DNA from: Rhizobium sp. Q54
GTDB lineage: Bacteria > Pseudomonadota > Alphaproteobacteria > Micropepsales > Micropepsaceae
DNA length: 64,000 nt
Assembly: GCA_945882615.1 (NCBI GenBank)
Contig: CAMCWK010000006.1
Coordinates: 1 to 64,000, forward strand
Reading direction: 5' to 3'
The notes below the pieces were generated by a model that was given only the letters and a program-made list of their open reading frames with translations, was not told the origin of the DNA and searched no databases. The translations under genes were made by a program, and so were the position numbers. The first letter of the stretch is position 1. Every line of letters starts with the position of its first letter. Below are positions 8,296 to 15,586 of this stretch, piece by piece.

Positions 8296-8988
8296 TCAGG
8301 ATGTCTTCTTGGCCAGCGTCGAATAGCGCTCCGGCTCGGTATAGGACATGCGCATATGGGTCAGCAGCGCCTCCTGCGGATCGTCGTCGCTGCGCCCCGC
8401 CACCGCATCCAGGATGATGCGATGATGCGACAACCGCCAGCGGCGGATTTCCTTGGTGACATGCTCCAGCGTCTTGTGCGCAAAGAGCGGCACCATCAGC
8501 GCGTTGAGTGCCCGCTCCAGATAGGGATTGCCCGTCGCCTTCCAGATTTCGCGGTGAAATTCCAGGTCCAGGGCCGCGGCTTCCAGCAGCGTGCCGTTCC
8601 AGGCATCCATCTTGGCGACCAGGGCTTCGAGCTTGCGCACGATCTCGGGCGTCATGCGCGCCTGGGCCAGGCGCAGCGCCTCGGTTTCCAGCACGATGCG
8701 CAGGGACGATATCTGCCGCACCTCTTCGGGGCCGATATTGGTGACGAACATGCCGCGCCTTTCGCGGTTCTGCACCAGCCCCTGTTCCTGAAGCTGCGAT
8801 AGGGCTTCGCGCACCGGGATGCGGCTGATGTTGAATTCGCGGGCGATCTGGCTTTCGTTCAGCCGGTCGCCCGGCTTGTACTTGCCCGCCAGTATGTCGG
8901 CCGACAGCAGCTTGACGACATGCGCTCTTAAAGTGGGCGGCGCGTTGGGCCGGATGATGGGTGATGTGACCGGCTCGACATGTTCCAC
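8296..8988 (-). CDS. GntR-family (FCD subfamily) transcriptional regulator
   Basis: A 230-residue DNA-binding protein. Residues 18-80 form the winged helix-turn-helix (ADILAGKYKPGDRLNESQIAREF, RIPVREALSQLQEQGLV), and residues 90-215 form the FCD effector domain, with the metal-binding Asp and His residues in ALDLEFHREIW and SHHRIILDAVAG. The start is a GTG at 8988 with AAGGGGG upstream; the open frame continues further 5-prime but without conserved residues. It is divergent from the peptide/OGT transcript. It most likely senses a sugar acid and represses the catabolic operons; a CTGTATTTT-type motif found both upstream of it (9215-9229) and between the divergent operons at 3013 is a candidate operator. 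Confidence 0.88.
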   Translation of the reverse strand: MEHVEPVTSPIIRPNAPPTLRAHVVKLLSADILAGKYKPGDRLNESQIAREFNISRIPVREALSQLQEQGLVQNRERRGMFVTNIGPEEVRQISSLRIVLETEALRLAQARMTPEIVRKLEALVAKMDAWNGTLLEAAALDLEFHREIWKATGNPYLERALNALMVPLFAHKTLEHVTKEIRRWRLSHHRIILDAVAGRSDDDPQEALLTHMRMSYTEPERYSTLAKKTS

Positions 8989-9214
8989 GCCTGATACCCC
9001 CTTTGGGCAGTGCGAGACGTATCGCCCTGCTGTTACGCAACGCCGAGTATCCGCCCGCCGCCAGCATGCTGGCTTCGGGGGATCGTCAGGGGCATGATGT
9101 GGCCGGTTACCGGTAAAGCATCGACGACTGCGCAAGCGCTGCGTGATTTCCGGTTTCCGGCCTTCTGCCCTATCCTGTTTGTCTCCTGAGACTCTTTGCG
9201 GTCCCCGTCCCAAA

Positions 9215-9229
9215 CTGTATTTTATATGC
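9215..9229. promoter_or_regulatory. Candidate GntR operator; gene-free region 8989-9313
   Basis: CTGTATTTTATATGC matches the 3013-3027 site at 13 of 15 positions. It sits in the 325-base region between the divergent gntR gene and the small secreted peptide gene. Also in this region are two short perfect palindromes, CCAGCATGCTGG at 9061-9072 and CCGGTTACCGG at 9103-9113. No coding sequence is supported there. Confidence 0.35.
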
Positions 9230-9313
9230 AGCGATATTGGCGGCTGCCCGTGCAGGCGTCTATAGGCTTGTGCCGGCGCAAAGGCCCAAGAACAGATAAT
9301 ATAAAGGGGGACC

Positions 9314-9445
9314 ATGCAGTTTTTGCCGCGAAACCTTTCTCGCCAGGCCCTGATTGGAACCGCGGCGGCTTGCGCTGCCCCGGGTTTCGCAATGGCACAG
9401 ACCCGCGTCCGCCCCAGCGCCCCGGCGCCGATCCAGGATCAGTGA
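9314..9445 (+). CDS. 43-residue secreted peptide or truncated leader
   Basis: An ATG at 9314 preceded by AAGGGGG with good spacing opens a 43-codon frame ending in TGA at 9443-9445. The product begins MQFLPRNLSRQALIGTAA, continues CAAPGFAMAQ and has a short proline-rich tail, so it looks like a complete signal peptide with a likely cut after AMA and only about 15 mature residues. Its stop overlaps a possible GTG start (9442) of the downstream TPR/OGT gene and lies 11 bases before that gene's ATG, so translation could be coupled. It could be a real exported micropeptide, a translational leader, or the remnant of a longer secreted protein that lost its frame. I know no family for it. Confidence 0.5.
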   Translation: MQFLPRNLSRQALIGTAAACAAPGFAMAQTRVRPSAPAPIQDQ

Positions 9446-9456
9446 GCGCACGTCTG

Positions 9457-11265
9457 ATGGAGCAGCAACAGGTGTTTGAACAAGGTCTGGCGGCGCATCG
9501 CGCCGGCCAGATGGCGCGCGCGGAAACGCTATACCGCCAGGCGCTGCGCGCCGATGCCGGCTATTTCCCGGCGCTGCACATGCTGGGATTCCTCAAAGCG
9601 CAGCAGGGCCAGTTTGACGAGGCGATCACGCTCCTGGGCAAGGCGGTGAAGCGGGGGGCCGGCGACATCACGGCGCTGGCGCATTACGGCCATGCCCAAC
9701 TGGCGGCGCAGCAGTTCGAAGCCGCGTTGGCGACCTATGACCGAATTCTCAGCGTCCAGCCGGATCATTTCGAGGCACTGTACAATCGCGGCGTCATCCT
9801 CTCCCAGCTGCAACGCTTTGAAGAGGCGCTGGCCGCGCTGGACCAGGCGCTGGCGCTGCAGCCGGGCGTCGTCACCGCGCTGTACAACCGCGCCGTGGTG
9901 CTGGTGGCGCTGGAACGCCATGCAGAGGCGCTGGACTATTACGACCGGGTGCTGGCGGCGGACCCCAATTACACCCCCGCCCAGGCCAATCGCGCCATGG
10001 TGGCGCTGAACCTGTGCGACTGGCCGCGGGTGGCGCAGATCTCGCCGCAAAGCGTCGCCTTTACCGGCCCGCCGCTGACGCTGATAGGCTATAGCGACGA
10101 CAAGCAGCTTCAGATGCGCTGCGCCATCGATACCGTCCGGGCCCTGCCCCCGACGCGCGGGCCGCTATGGCGCGGTGAAAAATACCGCCATGACCGTATC
10201 CGCCTTGCCTATGTCTCGGCGGATTTCAACGAACATGCGGTGGCCGCGCAGCTTGCGCCGCTGGTCGAGCGCCACGACCGCAACCGTTTCCAGGTGATCG
10301 GCATCGCGACCGGCCGCCGCGACGAAAGCGCCACGCGGGCGCGGTTGATGAAGGGCTTTGACCGCTTCCATGATTTCGCCGCCCTGAACAGCGACGAGAT
10401 CGCGCGGCGGATGCGGGAGATGGAGATCGACATAGCCGTCGATCTGGGCGGCCATACCGGCCTGTCGCGCTTGCAGATTTTCGCGCACCGCCCGGCCCCG
10501 GTACAGGTGAGCTGGCTGGGCTATCCCGGCACCACCGGCGCGGATTTCATCGACTATCTGATCGGAGACCCGATCGTCACCCCGGCCGAACACCAGGGCT
10601 TCTTCACCGAAAAGCTGGTGCAACTGCCCGATACCTATTTCCCCACCGATGATGCGCTGCCCATGGGTTCGGCGCCCAGCCGCAGCGATGCGGGGTTGCC
10701 GGAACACGGCTTTGTTTTCTGCTGCTTCAATGCCAACTGGAAGATCACCAAGCCGGTGTTCGATGTCTGGATGCGACTGCTGAATGCGGTGCCGGACAGC
10801 GTGCTTTGGCTGAAGCAGCCCAATGAGGCGGCACGGCACAATCTCGCGCGCGAAGCGGCAAGCCATGGCGTGGATGCGGCGCGGCTGATCTTCGCCAAGG
10901 ATGTGCCGCTGGCCGATCACATCGCCCGCCATGCGCTGGCCGATCTGTTCCTGGATACCCTGCCCTACAACGCCCATGCCACCGCAGCCCATGCCTTGTG
11001 GGCGGGTTTGCCGGTGCTGAGCTTGCAGGGTGAGGCCTTTGCGGCGCGGGTGTCCGCCAGCCTGCTCAAGGCGGCGGGCTTGCCGGAACTGGTGACGGAG
11101 TCTTTGGCCGACTATGAAGCGCTGGCCTTGCGCCTGGCGCGGGAGCCAGAGCTGCTGAAAAGCTTCAAGGATCGGCTGAAAAGCAGCCGCGCCACGGCGC
11201 CCTTGTTTGACGGCGACCGCTTCCGCCAAAATATCGAAACGGCATTCCTCGCCATGCGGACATGA
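9457..11265 (+). CDS. TPR protein with O-GlcNAc transferase (SPINDLY-like, GT41) domain
   Basis: A 602-residue cytoplasmic protein. The first 190 or so residues are about five tetratricopeptide repeats (for example QFEAALATYDRILSVQPDHF and RFEEALAALDQALALQP). From about residue 245 a GT41-type catalytic region follows: RLAYVSADFNEHAVAAQL, DIAVDLGGHTG, QVSWLGYPGTTGADFIDY, and the C-terminal nucleotide-sugar region DTLPYNAHATAAHALWAGLPVL with GEAFAARVSASLL. Bacterial members glycosylate proteins such as flagellins or are of unknown target. A GTG at 9442 is an alternative start; the ATG at 9457 is preferred. The gene ends one base before a strong terminator. It is adjacent to the small secreted peptide gene, and the target protein is not evident. 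Confidence 0.88.
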   Translation: MEQQQVFEQGLAAHRAGQMARAETLYRQALRADAGYFPALHMLGFLKAQQGQFDEAITLLGKAVKRGAGDITALAHYGHAQLAAQQFEAALATYDRILSVQPDHFEALYNRGVILSQLQRFEEALAALDQALALQPGVVTALYNRAVVLVALERHAEALDYYDRVLAADPNYTPAQANRAMVALNLCDWPRVAQISPQSVAFTGPPLTLIGYSDDKQLQMRCAIDTVRALPPTRGPLWRGEKYRHDRIRLAYVSADFNEHAVAAQLAPLVERHDRNRFQVIGIATGRRDESATRARLMKGFDRFHDFAALNSDEIARRMREMEIDIAVDLGGHTGLSRLQIFAHRPAPVQVSWLGYPGTTGADFIDYLIGDPIVTPAEHQGFFTEKLVQLPDTYFPTDDALPMGSAPSRSDAGLPEHGFVFCCFNANWKITKPVFDVWMRLLNAVPDSVLWLKQPNEAARHNLAREAASHGVDAARLIFAKDVPLADHIARHALADLFLDTLPYNAHATAAHALWAGLPVLSLQGEAFAARVSASLLKAAGLPELVTESLADYEALALRLAREPELLKSFKDRLKSSRATAPLFDGDRFRQNIETAFLAMRT

Positions 11266-11296
11266 CAACGGGCCCGCATTTTATGCGGGCCCGTTG
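11266..11296. terminator. Strong palindromic terminator between convergent genes
   Basis: A perfect 14-base-pair stem (CAACGGGCCCGCAT 11266-11279 with 11283-11296, loop TTT) begins directly after the OGT stop codon and lies 16 bases beyond the stop of the convergent lipoprotein gene. No long T-run follows, but position and stability fit a shared transcription end. Confidence 0.7.
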
Positions 11297-11312
11297 CGCG
11301 TCTCAAAAAAGA

Positions 11313-11600
11313 TCAGCGGTCGCGATAGGGACGGCCGCAGCGGCGCTCATAGGAGCCGCGGTCGTTGCGCCACACCGGGTCGCCCAGGTTGAGGTCGCAG
11401 GGGTCCGTGGCCGCACCGACGACGCCGCCAGCGACGGCGCCAGCTGCGGCACCCATGGCGGGATTACCCATCGTCGCGCCCAGTACCGCGCCGGCACCAG
11501 CACCGATCATGGCACCGCTCGCGGCGCGATCCCCCTGGTTGGTGCCGCAGCCAGCGACCAGCAAGGCCGCCGCAAATCCGATAATCATTGTCGTGCGCAT
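11313..11600 (-). CDS. Glycine-zipper outer-membrane lipoprotein
   Basis: A 95-residue protein with a lipoprotein signal peptide: MRTTMIIGFAAALLVAGC with lipobox VAGC at residues 15-18. The mature part carries a glycine-zipper run (GAMIGAGAGAVLGATMG then GAAAGAVAGGVVGAA), as in 17-kDa antigen / OsmB-like envelope proteins, then a short hydrophilic tail ending RRCGRPYRDR. The ATG at 11600 has GGGAGAG upstream. It stands alone between a convergent OGT gene and a divergent O-antigen ligase-like gene. A structural or membrane-interacting role in the envelope is usual for the family, but no precise function is known. Confidence 0.85.
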   Translation of the reverse strand: MRTTMIIGFAAALLVAGCGTNQGDRAASGAMIGAGAGAVLGATMGNPAMGAAAGAVAGGVVGAATDPCDLNLGDPVWRNDRGSYERRCGRPYRDR

Positions 11601-11769
11601 ATCTGGCTCTCCCGTATGTTGTGCAGGAAAAACGCCCGATGGTGCGCAATGGTTCCTTGAATGGTTCCGCAAGGCGCAAAAGCGCGGAAACCGCCTTATT
11701 CGGGCGTCCGCCTTGTTATGCGGGGACCGGAGCGCCAATCTCGGCCTGGTTGTCGAATCATCGAGCACC

Positions 11770-13056
11770 ATGACGGTCCAGTACGCCCCCGGTTATGCCG
11801 CGCACCGCTTCGCCCAACGCAGCCTGCTGGCGGTCCTGGCCTATATCGCCTTCCTGCTGCTGATCTTTGTCGGCCTGGATGCCTTTTCGCCCCCGGCGGC
11901 GGTGTCGCGGTTCGGTGGTCCCTCGCGCGGCGATGCGATCCGCCAGGTCAGCTTCCTGGCGGTGACCGGTCTGATCGTTTTCGCCGCCTACAAGCAACTC
12001 GGCCTTTCCATGCTGCGCGCCATTCCGGTCAGCATGGCGCTGCTGCTGGGCTGGTGCCTGGCCAGCGCGCTATGGGCGGCCGATCCTGGCGTGGTGATGC
12101 GCCGCGCCGTGCTGCAGACCCTGATCGTCTGCTCGGCGCTGCTGAGCGTGGAGACGGTGGGCCCCAAGCGCGCTTTCGAAATATGGCGCGTCCTTCTGGG
12201 CGTCGTGCTGGTGGTCAATCTCCTCTCCATCCCATTGATCGATGCGGCCCGCCACGGCGCCGACGAGATCGACACCGCGCTGATCGGCAACTGGCGCGGA
12301 TTGTACGGCCACAAGAACATCGCCGGCGCGGTTTCAGCCGTCACCGTGATCCTGTTCCTGTTCACGAAAACCGGCGCGAAGAACTGGTTCGGAATCGTGA
12401 TGGCGATGGCGGCAGGGTTCTTCCTGGTGATGACCCATTCCAAGTCCAGCATGGGCTTTCTGGCGCCCGCCTTGCTGGCGGGCCTGCTGTATCACCTGAG
12501 CTGGCGCGACGGGCTGAGCCGCGCGATCCTGATCGTCGGCACGGTGCTGTTTGCGTGCGCCCTGGGTGTGTGGGCGGTGCTGGATGCCGACACCATCACG
12601 CGCCAGTTCCAGAACCCGGAGGAGTTCACCGGACGCTCCGCCATCTGGGCGGCGGAAATCGCCTATATCCGCGATCATCCTTTCCTGGGCTCGGGCTTTG
12701 GCACCTTTGCCGATACCGGGGGCGCCTCGCCGCTGGCCGGCTATATCAACAGCACATGGATGCAGGCGGTGAGCCATGGCCATAACGGCTATCTGCAACT
12801 GCTGGTCACAATCGGCGGCATCGGCTTTGTGCTGGTGATGGTGGCGCTTGTGGTCCGGCCCTTTCAGCGCTTCTGGACGCTGGACGGCGACAACAGCGCC
12901 TTCAAGCCGATGCTGTTCGCGCTGTTCGGCTTCATGGTGCTGCACAACATCATGGAAAGCGATTTTCTGGAGGGTGGCGGCGCCTGGGTGTCGCTGCTGC
13001 TGGTGATCGCCGCGCTGAACGCCATGGCGCGGCAGCCCAAACCGGCTGACGCCTAG
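11770..13056 (+). CDS. O-antigen ligase / polymerase-like membrane protein (Wzy_C family)
   Basis: A 428-residue inner-membrane protein with about ten to eleven hydrophobic segments. The family signature is visible in the central periplasmic region: WRGLYGHKNIAGAVS near residue 180 and MTHSKSS just after it, followed by TGRSAIWAAEIAYIRDHPFLGSGFGTF and the conserved HGHNGYLQLLVTIG. Members join O-antigen to lipid A core or polymerise exopolysaccharides. The start ATG at 11770 has no good ribosome-binding site, so the exact N terminus is uncertain. No other polysaccharide genes are adjacent. Its TAG stop is inside a CTAG shared with the stop of the convergent methyltransferase gene. Confidence 0.83.
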   Translation: MTVQYAPGYAAHRFAQRSLLAVLAYIAFLLLIFVGLDAFSPPAAVSRFGGPSRGDAIRQVSFLAVTGLIVFAAYKQLGLSMLRAIPVSMALLLGWCLASALWAADPGVVMRRAVLQTLIVCSALLSVETVGPKRAFEIWRVLLGVVLVVNLLSIPLIDAARHGADEIDTALIGNWRGLYGHKNIAGAVSAVTVILFLFTKTGAKNWFGIVMAMAAGFFLVMTHSKSSMGFLAPALLAGLLYHLSWRDGLSRAILIVGTVLFACALGVWAVLDADTITRQFQNPEEFTGRSAIWAAEIAYIRDHPFLGSGFGTFADTGGASPLAGYINSTWMQAVSHGHNGYLQLLVTIGGIGFVLVMVALVVRPFQRFWTLDGDNSAFKPMLFALFGFMVLHNIMESDFLEGGGAWVSLLLVIAALNAMARQPKPADA

Positions 13057-13697
13057 GGCGTGGGCGGGGAAACCCGGAACAGGGCCTGAACCGCCTGCCC
13101 CCGACCCGCGGCCTGCTGCACAGGCGCCTGCCGGGCAGCGGGCTGTTCCTGGGCGGTGAAAGTCCAGACATGGGCGGGCGGGAAATTGCGCCAGACGATG
13201 GTCTTTTCGGGCGCGATGCCGAAGGCCGAAGTAATCGGCGGGCGCCAACCATAGGAAAGCTGGATGAACCGGCCGCCCGGGCCCTGCAGCGCCAGGGCGC
13301 GGGTGATCAGGGCGCGGCGCCGGGGCAGCGGGAAATTCAGCAGCGGCACGCCCGACACCACAGCCGCAATCTGGCTGCCGGCAGGCAGATAGCGTTCGAA
13401 GGCAAAGGCGTCGCCCTGCACCACGGTGACGCCCGCAAAGCGCTGCGCCAGAAGCCCCGCAAAGTAGGTGCAATACTCGACGGCGATCAGCCGTTCGGGC
13501 GCGATGCCCCGGTCCAGCAGCGCCTGGGTCACCGCGCCGGTACCGGCGCCCAATTCCACCACCAGGCCGCTTTGGGCCGGCTCAACCTTGGCGGCGATGA
13601 CCGCAGCCAGGGCCGGACTGGAAGGGGTGGGGGCGGAAACGGCGGCGGGCTCGCGCAGCAGGCCTTTGAGGAAATCGGCGTATCGGGACATGGACAT
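13053..13697 (-). CDS. Class I SAM methyltransferase, phospholipid N-methyltransferase (PmtA)-like
   Basis: A 214-residue protein from the preferred start at 13697. The arrangement RYADFLKGLLREP, TPSSPALAAVIAA, VVELGAGTGAVTQALLDRG resembles PmtA-type phosphatidylethanolamine N-methyltransferases and rRNA adenine dimethylase-like enzymes, with motif I GAGTG near residue 48 and GDAFAFERYLP as motif III region. A post-motif VVSGVPLLNFPLPRRRALI fits PmtA as well. An upstream ATG at 13784 would add 29 residues without similarity and lacks a ribosome-binding site. PmtA makes phosphatidylcholine precursors in alphaproteobacterial membranes. The gene ends in a CTAG tetramer shared with the convergent ligase gene. 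Confidence 0.75.
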   Translation of the reverse strand: MSMSRYADFLKGLLREPAAVSAPTPSSPALAAVIAAKVEPAQSGLVVELGAGTGAVTQALLDRGIAPERLIAVEYCTYFAGLLAQRFAGVTVVQGDAFAFERYLPAGSQIAAVVSGVPLLNFPLPRRRALITRALALQGPGGRFIQLSYGWRPPITSAFGIAPEKTIVWRNFPPAHVWTFTAQEQPAARQAPVQQAAGRGQAVQALFRVSPPTP

Positions 13698-13999
13698 TGA
13701 ACCGTCCAGGGCCACTGAGGTTCCCGCCGAAAATGTGCCGAGGCATTCCGAGGCGGCGGGCGCGGCGCTGCTGCCATGCAGCATTACCGGCTTTATCGTC
13801 TCAGTCCGACCGGTTTCGGCGCACGACCTGGAATGCCGGGACGATCTGGGCGCCCTGCAGAGCGCCGAGCGCGAGCGCAAACATCACAATGTCGAACCGT
13901 GGCAGGGCATCCGCCTGCTGGCGCACCTGAAAAGACTCACCGTCCACTGACGGCGTCCGCGCCTTGCGCTAGGCTCCCGGCCAATAACCGGGGGGAATA
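13698..13999. other. Gene-free divergent intergenic region
   Basis: These 302 bases separate the methyltransferase start and the DUF1080 start, which point away from each other. No coding frame with a recognisable product is present. Both promoters should lie here. GGGGGGAAT at 13989-13997 is the ribosome-binding region of the DUF1080 gene. No repeat or strong hairpin was seen. Confidence 0.5.
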
Positions 14000-14896
14000 A
14001 TGAAAAACAAGATCTCCATCGCGCTGGGCCTTGCCCTGAACGCCGCCTTGGCCTGTTCCATGGCAACACCCGCCTTCACGCAAGACAGCGAAGTCGACCA
14101 GGCCGAGCTGAAACGCATCATCGCCGCCCAGCCGGCCTGGGCGGTGTGGCTGGCCGATCCCGCACTGGCAAAACTGACGCTGGCGGGTCCGAAGATGCCG
14201 AATTCCAACTGGCGGGTCGCCGACATCCGCCGCCCGCAGCCGGTGCGGGTGGAGACCGGCAAGACCTGCGCCGCGCCGCCGCCCGGCGATGCGGACATTC
14301 TGTTCGACGGCCGCGACCTTTCCAAATTGACCGGCGACAAGATGGATCAGTGGAGCGTGAGGAACGGCGAGCTGGTCGCGGGCGGCAAGGCCTACAACTT
14401 CATCCACTCCAAGGCGTCATACGGCGACGTGCAGATCCACCTGGAATGGAAAACGCCGGCACAGCCCGCCCCGCCCGCCAATCCGCAGCGGCGCGGCAAT
14501 AGCGGGGTGTTTCCGATGGGACTGTATGAACTGCAAATCCTGGATTCGCATGGCGCCGACACCTATCCCGACGGCATGGCGGGCAGCATCTACAGCCAGG
14601 CGCCGCCGCTGGTGAATGCGACCCGGCCGCCGGGCGTGTGGCAATGCTATGACATCGTCTTCCGCGCGCCCAAGTTCGAGGGCGAGAAAGTGGTGAGCCC
14701 TGCGCGGATGACGGCGTTGCTGAACGGCGTGGTGGTGCAGGACGATACCGTGCTGATCGGCGCCACAGTGCATGGCAAGGTTGGGCAGTATGCGCCACAT
14801 GCGGCCGAACTGCCGCTGGCGATCCAGGATCACGGCAATGCCGAAGCCCAGGTCGCGTTCCGCAATATCTGGGTGCGGCGGCTGCCTCCACGTTAA
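14000..14896 (+). CDS. Secreted DUF1080 protein (3-keto-disaccharide hydrolase / 3-keto-glucal hydratase family)
   Basis: A 298-residue periplasmic protein with a signal peptide (MKNKISIALGLALNAALACSMATPAFT). The DUF1080 concanavalin-like sandwich starts near residue 98 with DILFDGRDLSKL, continues with WSVRNGELVAGG, FIHSKASYGDVQIHLEW, RRGNSGVFPMGLYELQILDS, and ends IQDHGNAEAQVAFRNIWVRRL, all standard family landmarks. Characterised relatives process 3-keto-glycosides or 3-keto-2-hydroxyglucal. The gene is convergent with a GMC dehydrogenase operon 9 bases away, with a porin just beyond, which supports a shared role in oxidative glycoside cleavage. The N-terminal 95 residues before the domain are an extension of unknown role. 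The specific substrate is not known. Confidence 0.85.
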   Translation: MKNKISIALGLALNAALACSMATPAFTQDSEVDQAELKRIIAAQPAWAVWLADPALAKLTLAGPKMPNSNWRVADIRRPQPVRVETGKTCAAPPPGDADILFDGRDLSKLTGDKMDQWSVRNGELVAGGKAYNFIHSKASYGDVQIHLEWKTPAQPAPPANPQRRGNSGVFPMGLYELQILDSHGADTYPDGMAGSIYSQAPPLVNATRPPGVWQCYDIVFRAPKFEGEKVVSPARMTALLNGVVVQDDTVLIGATVHGKVGQYAPHAAELPLAIQDHGNAEAQVAFRNIWVRRLPPR

Positions 14897-14905
14897 AAAG
14901 GGCCG

Positions 14906-15586
14906 CTAAACCGGCTTGAGCTTCAGCCTGGTGAGTGCGGCGTTGAGGTGCGCCAGCGCTTCGGATGTGGGGCCGGGATATTCGCCGGCGCTGGGCGCAT
15001 TGCCCATATAGCCGATATCCTTCATGCCTTCGGGCAGCGAATAGAAGCCGCCGATCATCAACGTGCGCAGGCGCACGAAGAATTCGGCGGGCTTGGCATA
15101 GTCGGGCTGGACCTTCTTCTTCCATGCCACCAGGTCGAACACCTTTCGGCGTTCGGCGTCGCTGGCCTGGGCAAAAGACTTGCCCGACTGGTGCGCGCTT
15201 TCCGCGTCCAGCCAGGCGAGGCCCGAAATGATCAGCGCGCGGTCGGCCTGCATCACCGGATAGGGCGCGCTGATCCATTCGTCGATGAAAGCGTCAATAT
15301 TCAGCGAACCGGCGGAGGGCGAATGATCGTCAGCCGGGATCATCAGATCGGCGGCGATGCGCAACGTTTCGCGCTGCGACTTGTCCAGCGTCAGCGGCCA
15401 GGGCGTGACCGGGTCCACCAGATTGGGGTCCTGGCCGTAACCAGTGGCTTTCACGGGTTCGACGGCCAGATCCTTCCAGCGCCCGATCTGCGGGCCTTTC
15501 GAGGGGGCTTGCGAATCGCAGGCGGTCAGCGTGGCCGAGGCGGCGGCGGTGATCCAGGCGATGGTGACGCGGCGGGAGATTTCCAT
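14906..15586 (-). CDS. Gluconate 2-dehydrogenase subunit 3 family protein (small subunit of GMC dehydrogenase)
   Basis: A 226-residue exported partner of the adjacent GMC flavoprotein. The N terminus MEISRRVTIAWITAAASATLTAC has a twin-arginine-like RR and a cysteine that could be a lipobox-type site (LTAC). The domain core is visible in LRIAADLMIPADDHSPSAGSLNIDAFIDEWI and SAHQSGKSFAQASDAERRKVFDLVAW. In this enzyme class the small subunit carries the Tat signal and escorts the signal-less flavoprotein to the periplasm. The start ATG overlaps the stop of the flavoprotein gene by one base (TGATG), so the two are translationally coupled. Confidence 0.87.
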   Translation of the reverse strand: MEISRRVTIAWITAAASATLTACDSQAPSKGPQIGRWKDLAVEPVKATGYGQDPNLVDPVTPWPLTLDKSQRETLRIAADLMIPADDHSPSAGSLNIDAFIDEWISAPYPVMQADRALIISGLAWLDAESAHQSGKSFAQASDAERRKVFDLVAWKKKVQPDYAKPAEFFVRLRTLMIGGFYSLPEGMKDIGYMGNAPSAGEYPGPTSEALAHLNAALTRLKLKPV

